Shown: positions 45,201 to 53,646 of the stretch, one piece after another
How positions within the stretch are numbered: the first letter of the stretch is position 1
Layout of the letters: each line of letters opens with the position of its first letter
DNA from: an uncultured Shewanella sp.
GTDB taxonomy: Bacteria; Pseudomonadota; Gammaproteobacteria; Enterobacterales; Shewanellaceae
Assembly: GCF_947501225.1 (NCBI RefSeq)
Contig: NZ_CANMUW010000003.1
Span: 186,001-250,000, forward strand
Reading direction: 5' to 3'
DNA length: 64,000 bases
Notes under the pieces: generated by a model
Database searches by the model: none
Seen by the model: only the letters and a program-made list of their open reading frames with translations
What the model was told of the DNA's origin: nothing
Translations under genes and position numbers: made by a program

Positions 45201-46098
45201 TCTGACTAAAATAGCCGCGCTCGCCTTGATGGCGAGCTACTCCTGCGTCGCAAATGCCGGGCTGAATATTTTTGCCTGTGAGCCTGAATATGCCGCCCTC
45301 GCTAAAGAGTTAGCGCCGGATGCTAAGATCTATTCTGCGACGACGGCTATGCAAGATCCACATCAGGTGCAAGCCAGGCCCAGCCTTATCGCCAAGATGC
45401 GCCAGGCAGACCTGTCGGTCTGTGCCGGTGCCGATCTCGAGGTGGGTTGGCTACCTATGTTGCAGATGAAGTCAGCTAATGCCAGGGTGCGATCGACCGA
45501 CCGAGGGCTATTCTTTGCCGCGGATCAGGTGGAGACATTAGATCAGCTTGAGTCTGTCGATCGAAGCATGGGAGATGTTCATGCTCAGGGTAACCCGCAT
45601 CTGCACTTCTCCCCACAGAAGGTGCTGAAGGTTGCTGAGGCCTTAACGGATAAGCTGGTGCAGCTGGACCCTGATTCTAGTGCCGACTATCGAAAGGCGT
45701 TGGGTGACTTCAGTAAGAGGTGGGAAGATGCGATTCCTGTCTGGGAAGCGAAGGCTGCACCCTTACAAGGCAAGAATGTGATCGCCTATCACTCAAGTTT
45801 TCGATATCTGTTCGACTGGATAGGGATAGAGCAGGTTGCCGATCTGGAGCCTAAACCCGGGCTGCCGCCGAGCAGCAGCCATCTGGCCAGCTTGCTGAAA
45901 CGCACCGAAGCCGGTGACGTTATGGCGATTATCGTCGCATCTTATCAGGATGAGCGTGGTGCGAACTGGTTAGGCGACAGAGCGAACCTGCCGGTTCAGG
46001 TCTTACCTATGTCGGTGGGGGGGAATGAGCAGAGCCAGGATCTGTTTAGCCTCTATGACAGCGTGTTAGATCTGTTGTTAGGGCTAAGTAGCAAGTAA
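45184..46098 (+). CDS. Zinc ABC transporter substrate-binding protein (ZnuA-like)
   Basis: A 304-residue periplasmic protein starting at GTG 45184, with a signal peptide (CVANAGLN). Metal-ligand candidates of the cluster-A1 family are visible: His in DPHQVQARPS, His in GNPHLHFSP, His in IAYHSSFRYLF and an acidic residue in ASYQDERGA. It delivers Zn(II) (or Mn(II)) to the permease encoded next. It overlaps the His-rich barrel gene, so the two are translated together. Unlike many ZnuA proteins it has no long His-rich internal loop; that feature is in the barrel protein. Confidence 0.9.
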   Translation: MRINSNLTKIAALALMASYSCVANAGLNIFACEPEYAALAKELAPDAKIYSATTAMQDPHQVQARPSLIAKMRQADLSVCAGADLEVGWLPMLQMKSANARVRSTDRGLFFAADQVETLDQLESVDRSMGDVHAQGNPHLHFSPQKVLKVAEALTDKLVQLDPDSSADYRKALGDFSKRWEDAIPVWEAKAAPLQGKNVIAYHSSFRYLFDWIGIEQVADLEPKPGLPPSSSHLASLLKRTEAGDVMAIIVASYQDERGANWLGDRANLPVQVLPMSVGGNEQSQDLFSLYDSVLDLLLGLSSK

Positions 46099-46121
46099 AC
46101 GGACTTGCCTGCTCATCTTAT

Positions 46122-46151
46122 CGACGCCTTGGCAGTTACCGCCAGGCGTCG
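46122..46151 (+). other. Intercistronic hairpin before the permease gene
   Basis: CGACGCCT and AGGCGTCG, with a GGC/GCC inner pair, form a strong stem in the 97-base gap. There is no T tract, so differential mRNA stability is possible. Confidence 0.6.
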
Positions 46152-46195
46152 GTATCTCTCTTATATGAGTTACTTCAATCAAAGAGTTCCACTAT

Positions 46196-46984
46196 ATGTT
46201 TGATCTCGATCTGCTCTCGATTCTATTACCGGCATTTGCAGCCGGTATATTGGTTTTATCTACCCATGTTGTCCTTGGGCGGCAGGTACTGAAGCGTGGC
46301 ATCATATTTATCGATCTGGCTATCGCACAGGTTGCGGCGCTGGGGGCGATTGTCGCCCACCTTAATCACGATATTGAACATATCCCGTTTTCACATGTCT
46401 GGATGCCGGCGCTCTTTGCCCTTGCCGGTGCGGCTTTTATTGCCTGGTTGTCTAAGCGGATGGCTGATGAACTCGAAGCGATAATCGGCTGCTTCTATGT
46501 GCTCGCCGCTGTTGCAGCTATGCTGATGTTGTCTAACGACCCACATGGTGCCGAGATGCTTAAGCAGTTGATGTCTGGTCAGATCCTCTGGGTTAACTGG
46601 TCTCAACTGATACTTCCCGCTTCCGTCTCGGCATTAGTGTTGGCAGCGATATACTTAAGGCCGCAACTGCTCGATGGCAGTGGCTTCTATATCATGTTTG
46701 CCCTGGTTATCACCCTGTCTGTCGAACTGGTCGGGGTTTATCTTGTGTTCAGTACCCTTATACTACCAGCGCTGGCGGTTAATAAGTTTAAGGCTGAGCA
46801 CAGTTTAGTGGTCGCCTATTTGGTCGGTTTAATCGGATATATCCTGGGGTTAGTACTATCGGCTAGCTTCGATCTGCCTAGTGGCGCCGCAATTGTTGCG
46901 ACATTGGCAGTGAGTGCAATCCTGTTCAGGGGGCTGTTAGCTCTGCTGAAAACAGGACGTGGCGAGGGGGCGGTGAGCGCTTAA
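46196..46984 (+). CDS. Zinc ABC transporter permease (ZnuB-like)
   Basis: A 262-residue protein with about eight membrane helices, of ABC-3 family type: LGRQVLKRGIIFIDLAIAQVAALGA is the conserved metal-ABC permease segment. It is the inner-membrane channel for the ZnuA-like protein. No gene for the ATP-binding subunit (ZnuC) exists between the chaperone gene and plsC, so the ATPase must be encoded elsewhere. Confidence 0.88.
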   Translation: MFDLDLLSILLPAFAAGILVLSTHVVLGRQVLKRGIIFIDLAIAQVAALGAIVAHLNHDIEHIPFSHVWMPALFALAGAAFIAWLSKRMADELEAIIGCFYVLAAVAAMLMLSNDPHGAEMLKQLMSGQILWVNWSQLILPASVSALVLAAIYLRPQLLDGSGFYIMFALVITLSVELVGVYLVFSTLILPALAVNKFKAEHSLVVAYLVGLIGYILGLVLSASFDLPSGAAIVATLAVSAILFRGLLALLKTGRGEGAVSA

Positions 46985-47150
46985 TTAAGTTCGCGCCGTT
47001 AAAACCTGGTTAAGCTTGAGCTTATATACTTCCGCTGTGTTTAATCTGTATTAAAGTTAATTCTTCAATGGTGGGATAGGCTTACCGATTAATTCTCGGA
47101 ATACTCGGTTATAAAACTGTTGGTCTCAGTCTACAAATGTAAACAATATA

Positions 47151-47179
47151 TTGAGTCGCAACACCTTGCTGGCTATACT
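47151..47179 (+). promoter_or_regulatory. Sigma-70 promoter of plsC
   Basis: TTGAGT at 47151-47156 and TATACT at 47174-47179 have the ideal 17-base spacing. Transcription would begin near 47186, which supports the GTG start at 47208. Confidence 0.65.
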
Positions 47180-47207
47180 GTCACCACTGATATCAAGGGA
47201 GTTAGTT

Positions 47208-47930
47208 GTGCTTTTAATCCTCAGATCGTTGATTTTAGCAGTCATGTTACTGCTATCATTTGTTTTTGGTGGCCTTTTCTGTTTGTTGAGACCGCGCCAT
47301 CGCGACAATGTACACATGTTCGCTAAAATATTTTCCTTTGCTGCCCCTGTATTAGGTATCAAGGTTATTGTACGTAAGCCGGAGGTGGAGTCCGCCGAGC
47401 CTTGCGTCTTTCTTGCTAATCACCAAAATAATTTCGATATGTTTACTCATACTGCGGCTGTACCGAAAGGAACGGTAAGTCTGGGTAAGAAGAGTTTAGC
47501 TTGGGTGCCTTTCTTCGGTCAGATCTATTGGCTATCCGGTAATATTTTGATCGACAGAAAGAATCGCAGCAGAGCCTTCGAGACTATGGCTCAAGCGGCT
47601 AAGAAGATTAAAGAGAAGTACTTGTCTATCTGGATCTTTCCTGAAGGTACACGCTCTCGCGGCAAAGGCTTACTGCCATTTAAGTCGGGGGCCTTTCATA
47701 CCGCAATCGAAGCCGGTGTGTCCATGGTACCTGTGCTGGCCTCTAATCAAGGACATATCAAACTCAATCGTTGGAATAACGGCGTAGTGATCATCGAGAT
47801 GATGGAGCCTATCGAGACCAAAGGGTTAGCTAAGTCTCAGGTGAAAGAGCTTTCAACGAGAATCCACTCGATGATGTCAACCAGATTGGCACAACTCAAT
47901 CTGGAAGCCTCGGCCTTAATGGCTAAGTAG
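47208..47930 (+). CDS. plsC: 1-acyl-sn-glycerol-3-phosphate acyltransferase
   Basis: A 240-residue enzyme that converts lysophosphatidate to phosphatidate at the inner membrane. The family motifs NHQNNFD (HX4D) and FPEGTRS are present, with KKSLAWVPFFGQIYWLSGNILIDR between. The GTG at 47208 has AAGGGAG six bases upstream and gives the same length as the E. coli protein; the longer frame from 47151 begins inside the promoter. A hydrophobic N-terminal helix anchors it. Confidence 0.95.
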   Translation: MLLILRSLILAVMLLLSFVFGGLFCLLRPRHRDNVHMFAKIFSFAAPVLGIKVIVRKPEVESAEPCVFLANHQNNFDMFTHTAAVPKGTVSLGKKSLAWVPFFGQIYWLSGNILIDRKNRSRAFETMAQAAKKIKEKYLSIWIFPEGTRSRGKGLLPFKSGAFHTAIEAGVSMVPVLASNQGHIKLNRWNNGVVIIEMMEPIETKGLAKSQVKELSTRIHSMMSTRLAQLNLEASALMAK

Positions 47931-48008
47931 TCCGACAGGGATAAGTGTACCTCGCATTTTCGATTGTGTTGAGTATAATCACACCAGAATTTTTATTGGG
48001 AGTTATCC

Positions 48009-48416
48009 ATGTCAATTGATCGTTTACTTAAGGCTCAGAAACAGGAAAACCAGGAGATAGTCAACGCTATTCTGGATGATGGTTCTAAGCCTGATGCTGA
48101 GTACACTATCGAGCACCATTTCTCATCGAGCAGCTTCGATCGTCTGGAGAAGGCTGCGGTCGATGCCTTCAAAGCCGGCTTTGAGGTCAATGATGCCGAA
48201 GAGATGGAGTTGGAAGATGGAAGTGTTATCTACTGTTTCGATGCCATCGCCCACCATAAGCTTGATGTAGAGATGCTGGATAAAGCGTGTGAAGCCCTCC
48301 TCGTATTGGCCGCTAAGCAGAAGGTGGATTACGATGGCTGGGGAACCTACTTCATCGATGAAAACGGTGAAGAGTATATTGATGATGAAGAGTTTGAAGA
48401 GAAACCACATCATTGA
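48009..48416 (+). CDS. rraB: Regulator of RNase E activity RraB
   Basis: A 135-residue acidic protein. The RraB signature is clear: [44 protein letters not shown] and [11 protein letters not shown], with an acidic tail. RraB binds RNase E and changes mRNA decay. A TATAAT at 47974-47979 lies just upstream. A bidirectional terminator follows at 48446-48478. Confidence 0.95.
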   Translation: MSIDRLLKAQKQENQEIVNAILDDGSKPDAEYTIEHHFSSSSFDRLEKAAVDAFKAGFEVNDAEEMELEDGSVIYCFDAIAHHKLDVEMLDKACEALLVLAAKQKVDYDGWGTYFIDENGEEYIDDEEFEEKPHH

Positions 48417-48445
48417 TAGATAGCGAAGCCGAATACATATAGTAT

Positions 48446-48478
48446 AAAAATGCCCATCTTAGATGGGCATTTTTTTTG
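48446..48478. terminator. Bidirectional terminator between rraB and the GGDEF gene
   Basis: AAAAATGCCCATC-TTA-GATGGGCATTTTT has A and T tracts on both sides. It serves both convergent genes. Confidence 0.93.
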
Positions 48479-48518
48479 AAGAGTGTTATTTCGAAGCCGC
48501 AGGTTATACCTGCTGGTA

Positions 48519-49496
48519 TCATGTTTCGCTACCCGTTTCCACGTCGTAGATGGTGCAGTTATTTCGGCCCGACTGCTTGGCGGTATACAAGGCCTGATCG
48601 GCGCATGCCAACCATTGACCGCTGTTTTCCAGCTGATCATTAATATCGCTGATCCCCATGCTCACGGTTACCTTTATCGGCTTGCCTTCGAAGATAAGCT
48701 CTGACTTTTCAATTTTTTCCCTTAATCGGTTTGCAAAATGAAGGGCATCTTCGGCGCAGGTGTTAGCCAGCACCACAGAGAACTCCTCGCCACCGTATCT
48801 TCCTGCGCAATCTGTTTCACGCAGAGATTGTTTCAGCAGGTGAGAAATATGTTGAATCACCTTATCACCCGCCAGATGACCGAAGTTATCGTTGATCTTC
48901 TTAAAGTGATCGATATCGAACATGACCAGGCTGGTTTTATCGCCGTAACGTGTGTGTCGGTCGAACTCTCTCTGCATACAGAGCTGCCAGTGACGTCGGT
49001 TATGCAGCTGAGTTAAGCCGTCGGTCTGGCTCAGATGTTCTAAGCGCTCGTTGGCGGCTTTCAGCTGCAGCTTATTGATGGCGACATCGCTTACGTCATA
49101 GATGATCAGGCTGATGTGGGTGATCTGCCCGGTCAGTGAAGAGAGCGGAAGCAGGGTGACATTCTGATACATGAAGTCGGCCCTGCCCGTGATGGGACGG
49201 TAGTTTTTAAACTTAAACACATAGGGACGTTGCTCCCAGCTGATAAAGGCCCGGTTCTTTAACAGGAAAACCGACTCCATCTTCTGCTTAAGCCAGGTGG
49301 CAGGCAGGTAGTCAAACTGTTCGAAAAGGTTGCAGCCCTTAATGGAGTTAGGGGAGACACCACTGTGGTTCTCCATAAAGCCGTTCCAAAGCTGAATATC
49401 ATAATTTCTATCTAATACCACTAAGCCGACTTCGATGGTTTGAACCATATCGATCAACCAGTGAAGTTCGTTCATTGCGCTTTGGTCATATGACAT
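48519..49496 (-). CDS. PAS-GGDEF diguanylate cyclase
   Basis: A 325-residue soluble protein. The N-terminal ~130 residues form a PAS-like domain (LVVLDRNYDIQLWNGFMENHSG), followed by a C-terminal GGDEF domain with the active motif GGEEF and the usual DIDHFKKINDNFGH and SMGISD segments. It makes c-di-GMP from GTP. The gene is 14 bases downstream of the REC-CheC gene on the same strand, so the two are one operon. Confidence 0.95.
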   Translation of the reverse strand: MSYDQSAMNELHWLIDMVQTIEVGLVVLDRNYDIQLWNGFMENHSGVSPNSIKGCNLFEQFDYLPATWLKQKMESVFLLKNRAFISWEQRPYVFKFKNYRPITGRADFMYQNVTLLPLSSLTGQITHISLIIYDVSDVAINKLQLKAANERLEHLSQTDGLTQLHNRRHWQLCMQREFDRHTRYGDKTSLVMFDIDHFKKINDNFGHLAGDKVIQHISHLLKQSLRETDCAGRYGGEEFSVVLANTCAEDALHFANRLREKIEKSELIFEGKPIKVTVSMGISDINDQLENSGQWLACADQALYTAKQSGRNNCTIYDVETGSET

Positions 49497-49510
49497 ATGA
49501 GTGGTCCAAC

Positions 49511-50506
49511 TTATTCAAACAGGTAACCGAGCTTAAAATTAAGCGTCGGTAATGAGTCTTCGGTGAATAACAACAGAAGATCGCACTGAATATCATGATC
49601 TTCGATGCGGTAGTTAATCTCCATTGCCAGAGTTCGAGACCACTTTTCAGAGTTATCGTGGATGAGGTCATTGACTGTGCAGTGGCGTCCCAGTACCACA
49701 GGATGACTCTGACTGAACTTCATATGAAGCTGTTCAGATATACCATTGAGAAAGGCGCCAATAAGCACATTACCGGTATCGATCATCACCTCAACTTCGG
49801 TATTTCTGTCTTCCGGGTTCGCCAGCCCCATCAACTTCGCCATATCTTTAAAGGATGAGTCATGAAATAACAGCAGGGCCTCACCCGCAACCCCTGCGCC
49901 GATAAAGCCCTGACACAGTGCCGATACCGTACTGCGCTCCTCAGTGGCCTTGAGAGTCATGGTGAGTTCACTGACCTCGAGCACATTCACATTTGGAATA
50001 GGCAGGAGCACAAATACATCGAGGAGCTTGGCAAGCAGATCTGCCGCACGCCCCATGGCGACATTGGCCACCTCCTGGCAGGCGTCTCTGAGATCGACCT
50101 TGATCATAGGTGATTCTATCGCCTCTTCGCCCAGAGCTATGGTGAGAATGCCATACTCCTGCAGTATGTTACTTATAGCGTCGGCGCTGACCGGTTTTTG
50201 GATAAAGTCCAGTGCTCCCAATGCCTTCACCCGTTCATGGGCCTTTATTTGAATATCGCCTGATACTACTATGACCAGTGCCGGTAGATCTTCCTGCTGT
50301 ATGGTCTGTAGTACCTCGTAACCATCCATCACCGGCATGTTGAGGTCGAGAAATACCACCTCTCCCTTACCGGCGCGAATCGCTTCGATACCTTCGGCTC
50401 CGTTATTAGCAAAGGTTATTTCGACATCCCACTCTTTAGGGAGTGTTCTTGCCATCTGCTTTCTGGCGAGTGCGGAGTCATCACATATGAGTACAGGGAT
50501 CGGCAT
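49511..50506 (-). CDS. Response regulator with CheC-like phosphatase domain
   Basis: A 331-residue protein. Residues ~1-125 are a receiver (LICDDSALARKQM, phospho-Asp in VVFLDLNMPVMDG, QKPVS). The rest is a CheC/CheX-type domain with one intact E-x-x-N motif (ACQEVANVAMG) and a second variant in VEVMIDTGNVLIG. CheC-type proteins dephosphorylate CheY. It is the first gene of an operon with a diguanylate cyclase, linking a chemotaxis-like adaptation module with c-di-GMP output (inference). Confidence 0.9.
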   Translation of the reverse strand: MPIPVLICDDSALARKQMARTLPKEWDVEITFANNGAEGIEAIRAGKGEVVFLDLNMPVMDGYEVLQTIQQEDLPALVIVVSGDIQIKAHERVKALGALDFIQKPVSADAISNILQEYGILTIALGEEAIESPMIKVDLRDACQEVANVAMGRAADLLAKLLDVFVLLPIPNVNVLEVSELTMTLKATEERSTVSALCQGFIGAGVAGEALLLFHDSSFKDMAKLMGLANPEDRNTEVEVMIDTGNVLIGAFLNGISEQLHMKFSQSHPVVLGRHCTVNDLIHDNSEKWSRTLAMEINYRIEDHDIQCDLLLLFTEDSLPTLNFKLGYLFE

Positions 50507-50915
50507 TATTCTTCTAACATCCTATTTTGCTCATATATTCAAGATAACACTTATTATTGAACTCGGTCGTTCAAATGATGAATTATGCTGCAGTAATTGT
50601 TTTATTTTATTGAGACACAACTCGTCTCGAACTTATGCAATGGGCTGAGTTCGGCTAGGGTAGTGCTATCTATTATCGCTCAAGCCAGCAAAAATCCTGA
50701 GTAGATCTCTATGAGGCCTTGAATTTACCGGATTTTATCGGCCTACGATGAGTATATAGAGGCATTGTCTATCACTGTTAGCCCAAATAGTAAATCAAGG
50801 TGTCATTTTTTTGACTGAGGTCAAATTTTTCCCTGTATGTTATCGCTATTAGTTAAATATTCCAAATATGTTAACCTGTTGTTCTGGACAGACCAGTTAG
50901 GCTTGAGAGGATGAG
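50507..50915. other. Divergent 409-bp intergenic region
   Basis: It lies between the REC-CheC gene and the crotonase gene. Its right end carries a FadR-like operator (50882-50898) immediately upstream of the crotonase ribosome binding site. No gene is seen. Confidence 0.6.
50882..50898 (+). promoter_or_regulatory. FadR-like operator upstream of the crotonase gene
   Basis: TTCTGGACAGACCAGTT contains TCTGG-N3-GACCAG, close to the FadR consensus TCTGGTNNGACCAGA that I recall from E. coli. The site ends 17 bases before the start codon, where a bound repressor would block transcription. FadR control fits an acyl-CoA gene. Confidence 0.62.
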
Positions 50916-51779
50916 ATGGCAGGCAAGTATATTAAGTTAGATGTAGATGATGCAGGCGTGGCTCGGGTGGTAATAGATAGGCCGGAGAAATACAACGCAC
51001 TTAACTTCACTATGTTCAAAGAGTTAGATAACGTTATTCGAGAGTTGAGAAAGGATCTCCGGGTTAAGGTGGTGATCTTATCGGGTGCGGCAGGCAATTT
51101 CAGTTCCGGCCTGGATGTTAAGAGTGTCGTCGAGTCACCGATTCAACCGATAAAGCTACTTTTCAAGTGGTTACCCGGAAATGCTAATCTGGCTCAAAGA
51201 GTCTCCTTTGGTTGGCGAAACCTACCTATCCCTGTGATAGCCGTTTTAGAGGGCTGCTGTTTTGGCGGTGGGATGCAGATAGCACTCGGTGCCGATATTC
51301 GTATCGCCGGTGAGGACGCCAGAATATCTATTATGGAGGCTAAGTGGGGCCTGGTACCGGATATGGCCGGCTTAGTGTCACTCAGAGAGCTGGTTGGAAA
51401 AGATCAGGCCATGCTGTTAACCATGACGGCTAAAATATTGTCGGCTCAGGAGTCTCTGGACAGAGGCTTAGTCACAGAGGTGAGTGACTCTCCCATGCAA
51501 AGAGCTTTGAGCCTCGCCTCTGAGTTAGCCAACACATCACCCGATGCCAATGCGGCGATTAAGATGAGCATTAATCGCAGCTGGGGCGCCAGTATCCGGA
51601 GCCTGCTGTCCCGTGAGTCACTCAGTCAGATAAGATTGCTTTTGGGAAGAAACCGGATCATTGCGGCAAAGAGACAGAGCCAAAAAGCCAAGGCAAAAAG
51701 CGGTAACCGGGCAACGGGTGAGCATGTTGGTAATATCGACTATAAACATGAGTATAAACAACGACAAGCCTGGTGGTAG
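50916..51779 (+). CDS. Crotonase-family enoyl-CoA hydratase/isomerase
   Basis: A 287-residue cytoplasmic enzyme. Crotonase features: oxyanion-hole segments ILSGAAGNFSSGLDVKS and LEGCCFGGGMQIALGADIRIAG, and the acidic EAKWGLVPDMAG segment. It acts on acyl-CoA thioesters, most likely hydrating or isomerising enoyl-CoA; the exact reaction is not clear. GAGAGGATGAG precedes the ATG. The basic C-terminal ~35 residues (RQSQKAKAKSGNR) are longer than usual. A FadR-like operator lies directly upstream. Confidence 0.93.
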   Translation: MAGKYIKLDVDDAGVARVVIDRPEKYNALNFTMFKELDNVIRELRKDLRVKVVILSGAAGNFSSGLDVKSVVESPIQPIKLLFKWLPGNANLAQRVSFGWRNLPIPVIAVLEGCCFGGGMQIALGADIRIAGEDARISIMEAKWGLVPDMAGLVSLRELVGKDQAMLLTMTAKILSAQESLDRGLVTEVSDSPMQRALSLASELANTSPDANAAIKMSINRSWGASIRSLLSRESLSQIRLLLGRNRIIAAKRQSQKAKAKSGNRATGEHVGNIDYKHEYKQRQAWW

Positions 51780-51873
51780 AGCAGAGTAAAGGCCTAAATA
51801 GTGCGTTAAAAGCAGATCCCATACGGATTCGCCCCTCCTATAATAACGGGGCCTCTCTTGATGTGAATTCGAT

Positions 51874-51901
51874 CACACTCTGTTGAGGCGAGTGTGGTTT
51901 T
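51874..51901 (+). terminator. Hairpin after the crotonase gene
   Basis: CACACTC and GAGTGTG pair around a 9-base loop, followed by GTTTT. A second, weaker GCCCC/GGGGC stem lies at 51831-51852. Confidence 0.55.
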
Positions 51902-51959
51902 GTCGGCAGGAGACTCTAGAATCCGTCTCCAATTTCCCTTTAGATATTTGGACTTACGG

Positions 51960-52457
51960 ATGAGAAACATCTTTGAGCGTATTTTGTGGAGCAGCAGACT
52001 CTCCGTCATGCTGGGTGTGCTGGCATGTATCGTTGCTGCATTTGTGATCTTCGTTATGGGGGTCAAAGATGTGATTCATATGTTGGATCTGATCTGGAGT
52101 TACCTGTTGAGCGGTAGCCATGATGTGCGCAATGATCTGGTTATGGTTGTGGTAGAGATCCTGGACACCTTCCTGCTGGGAGCGGTGCTGCTCATCTTTG
52201 CATTTGGCCTGTATGAGCTCTTCATCAGTAATCTGGAGGCCGCCGAAGAGAGTGAAGCAAGCGGCAAGATACTGATTATCAGTAGTATCGATTCACTCAA
52301 GAGTAAGCTGGGTAAGGTGATCCTGATGATGTTGATCATCAAGGTGTTCTCCTATTTCAGCGAGATGAAGCCAACTTCGATGCTGGAGTTGCTCTATATG
52401 GGGGTCATAGTGGTGCTGGTTGCGCTTGCTCTGATGCTGACCAAAGATAAGAAGTAG
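51960..52457 (+). CDS. YqhA/UPF0114 family membrane protein
   Basis: A 165-residue inner-membrane protein. Starting at ATG 51960 gives MRNIFERILWSSRLSVML, matching the E. coli YqhA opening in pattern; the frame's earlier codon at 51894 adds unrelated residues inside the terminator region. Three to four helices, with the family's VEILDTFLLGAVLLIFAFGLYELFI segment and an SIDSLKSKLGK loop. No known function. Confidence 0.85.
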   Translation: MRNIFERILWSSRLSVMLGVLACIVAAFVIFVMGVKDVIHMLDLIWSYLLSGSHDVRNDLVMVVVEILDTFLLGAVLLIFAFGLYELFISNLEAAEESEASGKILIISSIDSLKSKLGKVILMMLIIKVFSYFSEMKPTSMLELLYMGVIVVLVALALMLTKDKK

Positions 52458-52522
52458 TCGGCTCTGGTACTGGTGCTACTAAGGCCCGCTATTCGTGGGG
52501 ATTTGAGTATCCAGTCTCCAGA

Positions 52523-52625
52523 GTATGCCTTGTTGATTCGTTGCGCGAAGCTTTCAATCAGTGCCGGGCAGGTTTCCCCGGATGGTCTCTTGAGGTTTTG
52601 ATTGAGTGAGCTCAGTTGCTGGCTG
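52523..52625 (-). pseudogene. Diverged duplicate of the DUF3530 gene 3' end
   Basis: This ~100-base segment repeats the 3' end of the adjacent DUF3530 gene at 52648-52747. Read on the minus strand it gives SQQLSSLNQN... ALIESFAQRINKAY, against SQQLMSLNLN... ELIEGFAQRINKAY in the intact gene. It lacks the rest of the gene, so it is a remnant of a partial tandem duplication, in direct orientation about 125 bases away. Confidence 0.85.
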
Positions 52626-52641
52626 ATTTTGTTCGATGGCT

Positions 52642-53523
52642 TTAAGGGTATGCCTTGTTAATTCGTTGCGCGAAACCTTCAATCAGTTCCAGGCAGACTT
52701 GCCATGCGGTCTCTTGATTTAAGTTTAGGGACATCAGTTGCTGGCTGTATCGGTAGGGGGAGTTATGGGGGGACAGCTCTCGCCTTCTCTCCACCGTATT
52801 CAGTGAGGCTCTGTGACCATCTCTTGATTGTATATCCAGTACCGGCAGATCCAGCTCGGCAAGTAGCTTAGGCAGGGCCTGGTTCTCATCTATTTGACGC
52901 ATATATGGATTGATGATGACTAAGATATCAGGCTTAGGCAGCTTATTCTTACTGAGCAGGGAGATGGTCAATCCGGCCCCCTGAGCCGTGGTGATGAGGA
53001 TGCGCTTGCCCGGAAATGGCTTGCCTATGGCGTCGAGTTGATCCATAGATTGAACGACAAACAACTCCTGCTTTTCACGAATTTTTTTCCAGGTTTCATC
53101 ACTGAACTGTTGGGTGGGCTCGCTACTCTTTTGGATCTCTTTTCCCTCTCCTGCCTTGGCAACCTCTTCGGGGCTGGTCGCGAAATTCGGGGTTACCACG
53201 CTGTTTGGCGGTGTTATAGAGATGGTTGCCCAGCCGGTGTGTGTCAGGTTCCGTCTCAGAAATGCCTGCAGGCCGGCCGAATCAGCATCCATCCCCGTAT
53301 TGGCAAACATGATGGCCGCTCCTAACTTCTTCTTACCAATCCATGGTCGAATAAGCACTTCAGATTTTTGTTCACCCACATCGATAGCGATAACTTCATC
53401 GCTGGGGAGATAATCATACTTAGAGACTTTTTCAGCGGTTTCGGCCCATGCAAGCCAAGGTTGAGCGGAAACTACGAAAGAGATAAGTATAAAGCGAAAG
53501 GAAAACAGGCGGATAAGACTCAT
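52642..53523 (-). CDS. DUF3530 family periplasmic protein
   Basis: A 293-residue protein. I start at ATG 53523; the longer frame begins at TTG 53559, inside a TATACT -10-like element on this strand. A signal peptide (VSAQPWLAWAETA) is followed by an alpha/beta-hydrolase-like fold as in DUF3530 (LLITTAQGAG-type strand ILITTAQGAGLTISLL, DILVIINPYMR, LPVLDIQSRDGH). The expected nucleophile elbow GxSxG is replaced by TAQGAG, so hydrolase activity is doubtful. Its last 30 codons are duplicated downstream at 52523-52625. Confidence 0.82.
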   Translation of the reverse strand: MSLIRLFSFRFILISFVVSAQPWLAWAETAEKVSKYDYLPSDEVIAIDVGEQKSEVLIRPWIGKKKLGAAIMFANTGMDADSAGLQAFLRRNLTHTGWATISITPPNSVVTPNFATSPEEVAKAGEGKEIQKSSEPTQQFSDETWKKIREKQELFVVQSMDQLDAIGKPFPGKRILITTAQGAGLTISLLSKNKLPKPDILVIINPYMRQIDENQALPKLLAELDLPVLDIQSRDGHRASLNTVERRRELSPHNSPYRYSQQLMSLNLNQETAWQVCLELIEGFAQRINKAYP

Positions 53524-53603
53524 AGAGACCGAACTGAATGTTAATCTTGAATAGGGCAAGTATAACAGGTTGGAAAAGAAGGTCCTAGAATTCGGGGTAA
53601 GGA

Positions 53604-53639
53604 TACCAGGTCCTAGATTCTAGAACCTAGGACCTGGTA
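53604..53639. repeat. Perfect 13-bp inverted repeat
   Basis: TACCAGGTCCTAG and CTAGGACCTGGTA enclose a 10-base spacer. A third copy of GGTCCTAG lies at 53581-53588. It is 8 bases past the rapA stop codon, so it can act as its terminator, but the repeated GGTCCTAG words suggest a dispersed repeat. Confidence 0.75.
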
Positions 53640-53646
53640 CCTGAGC

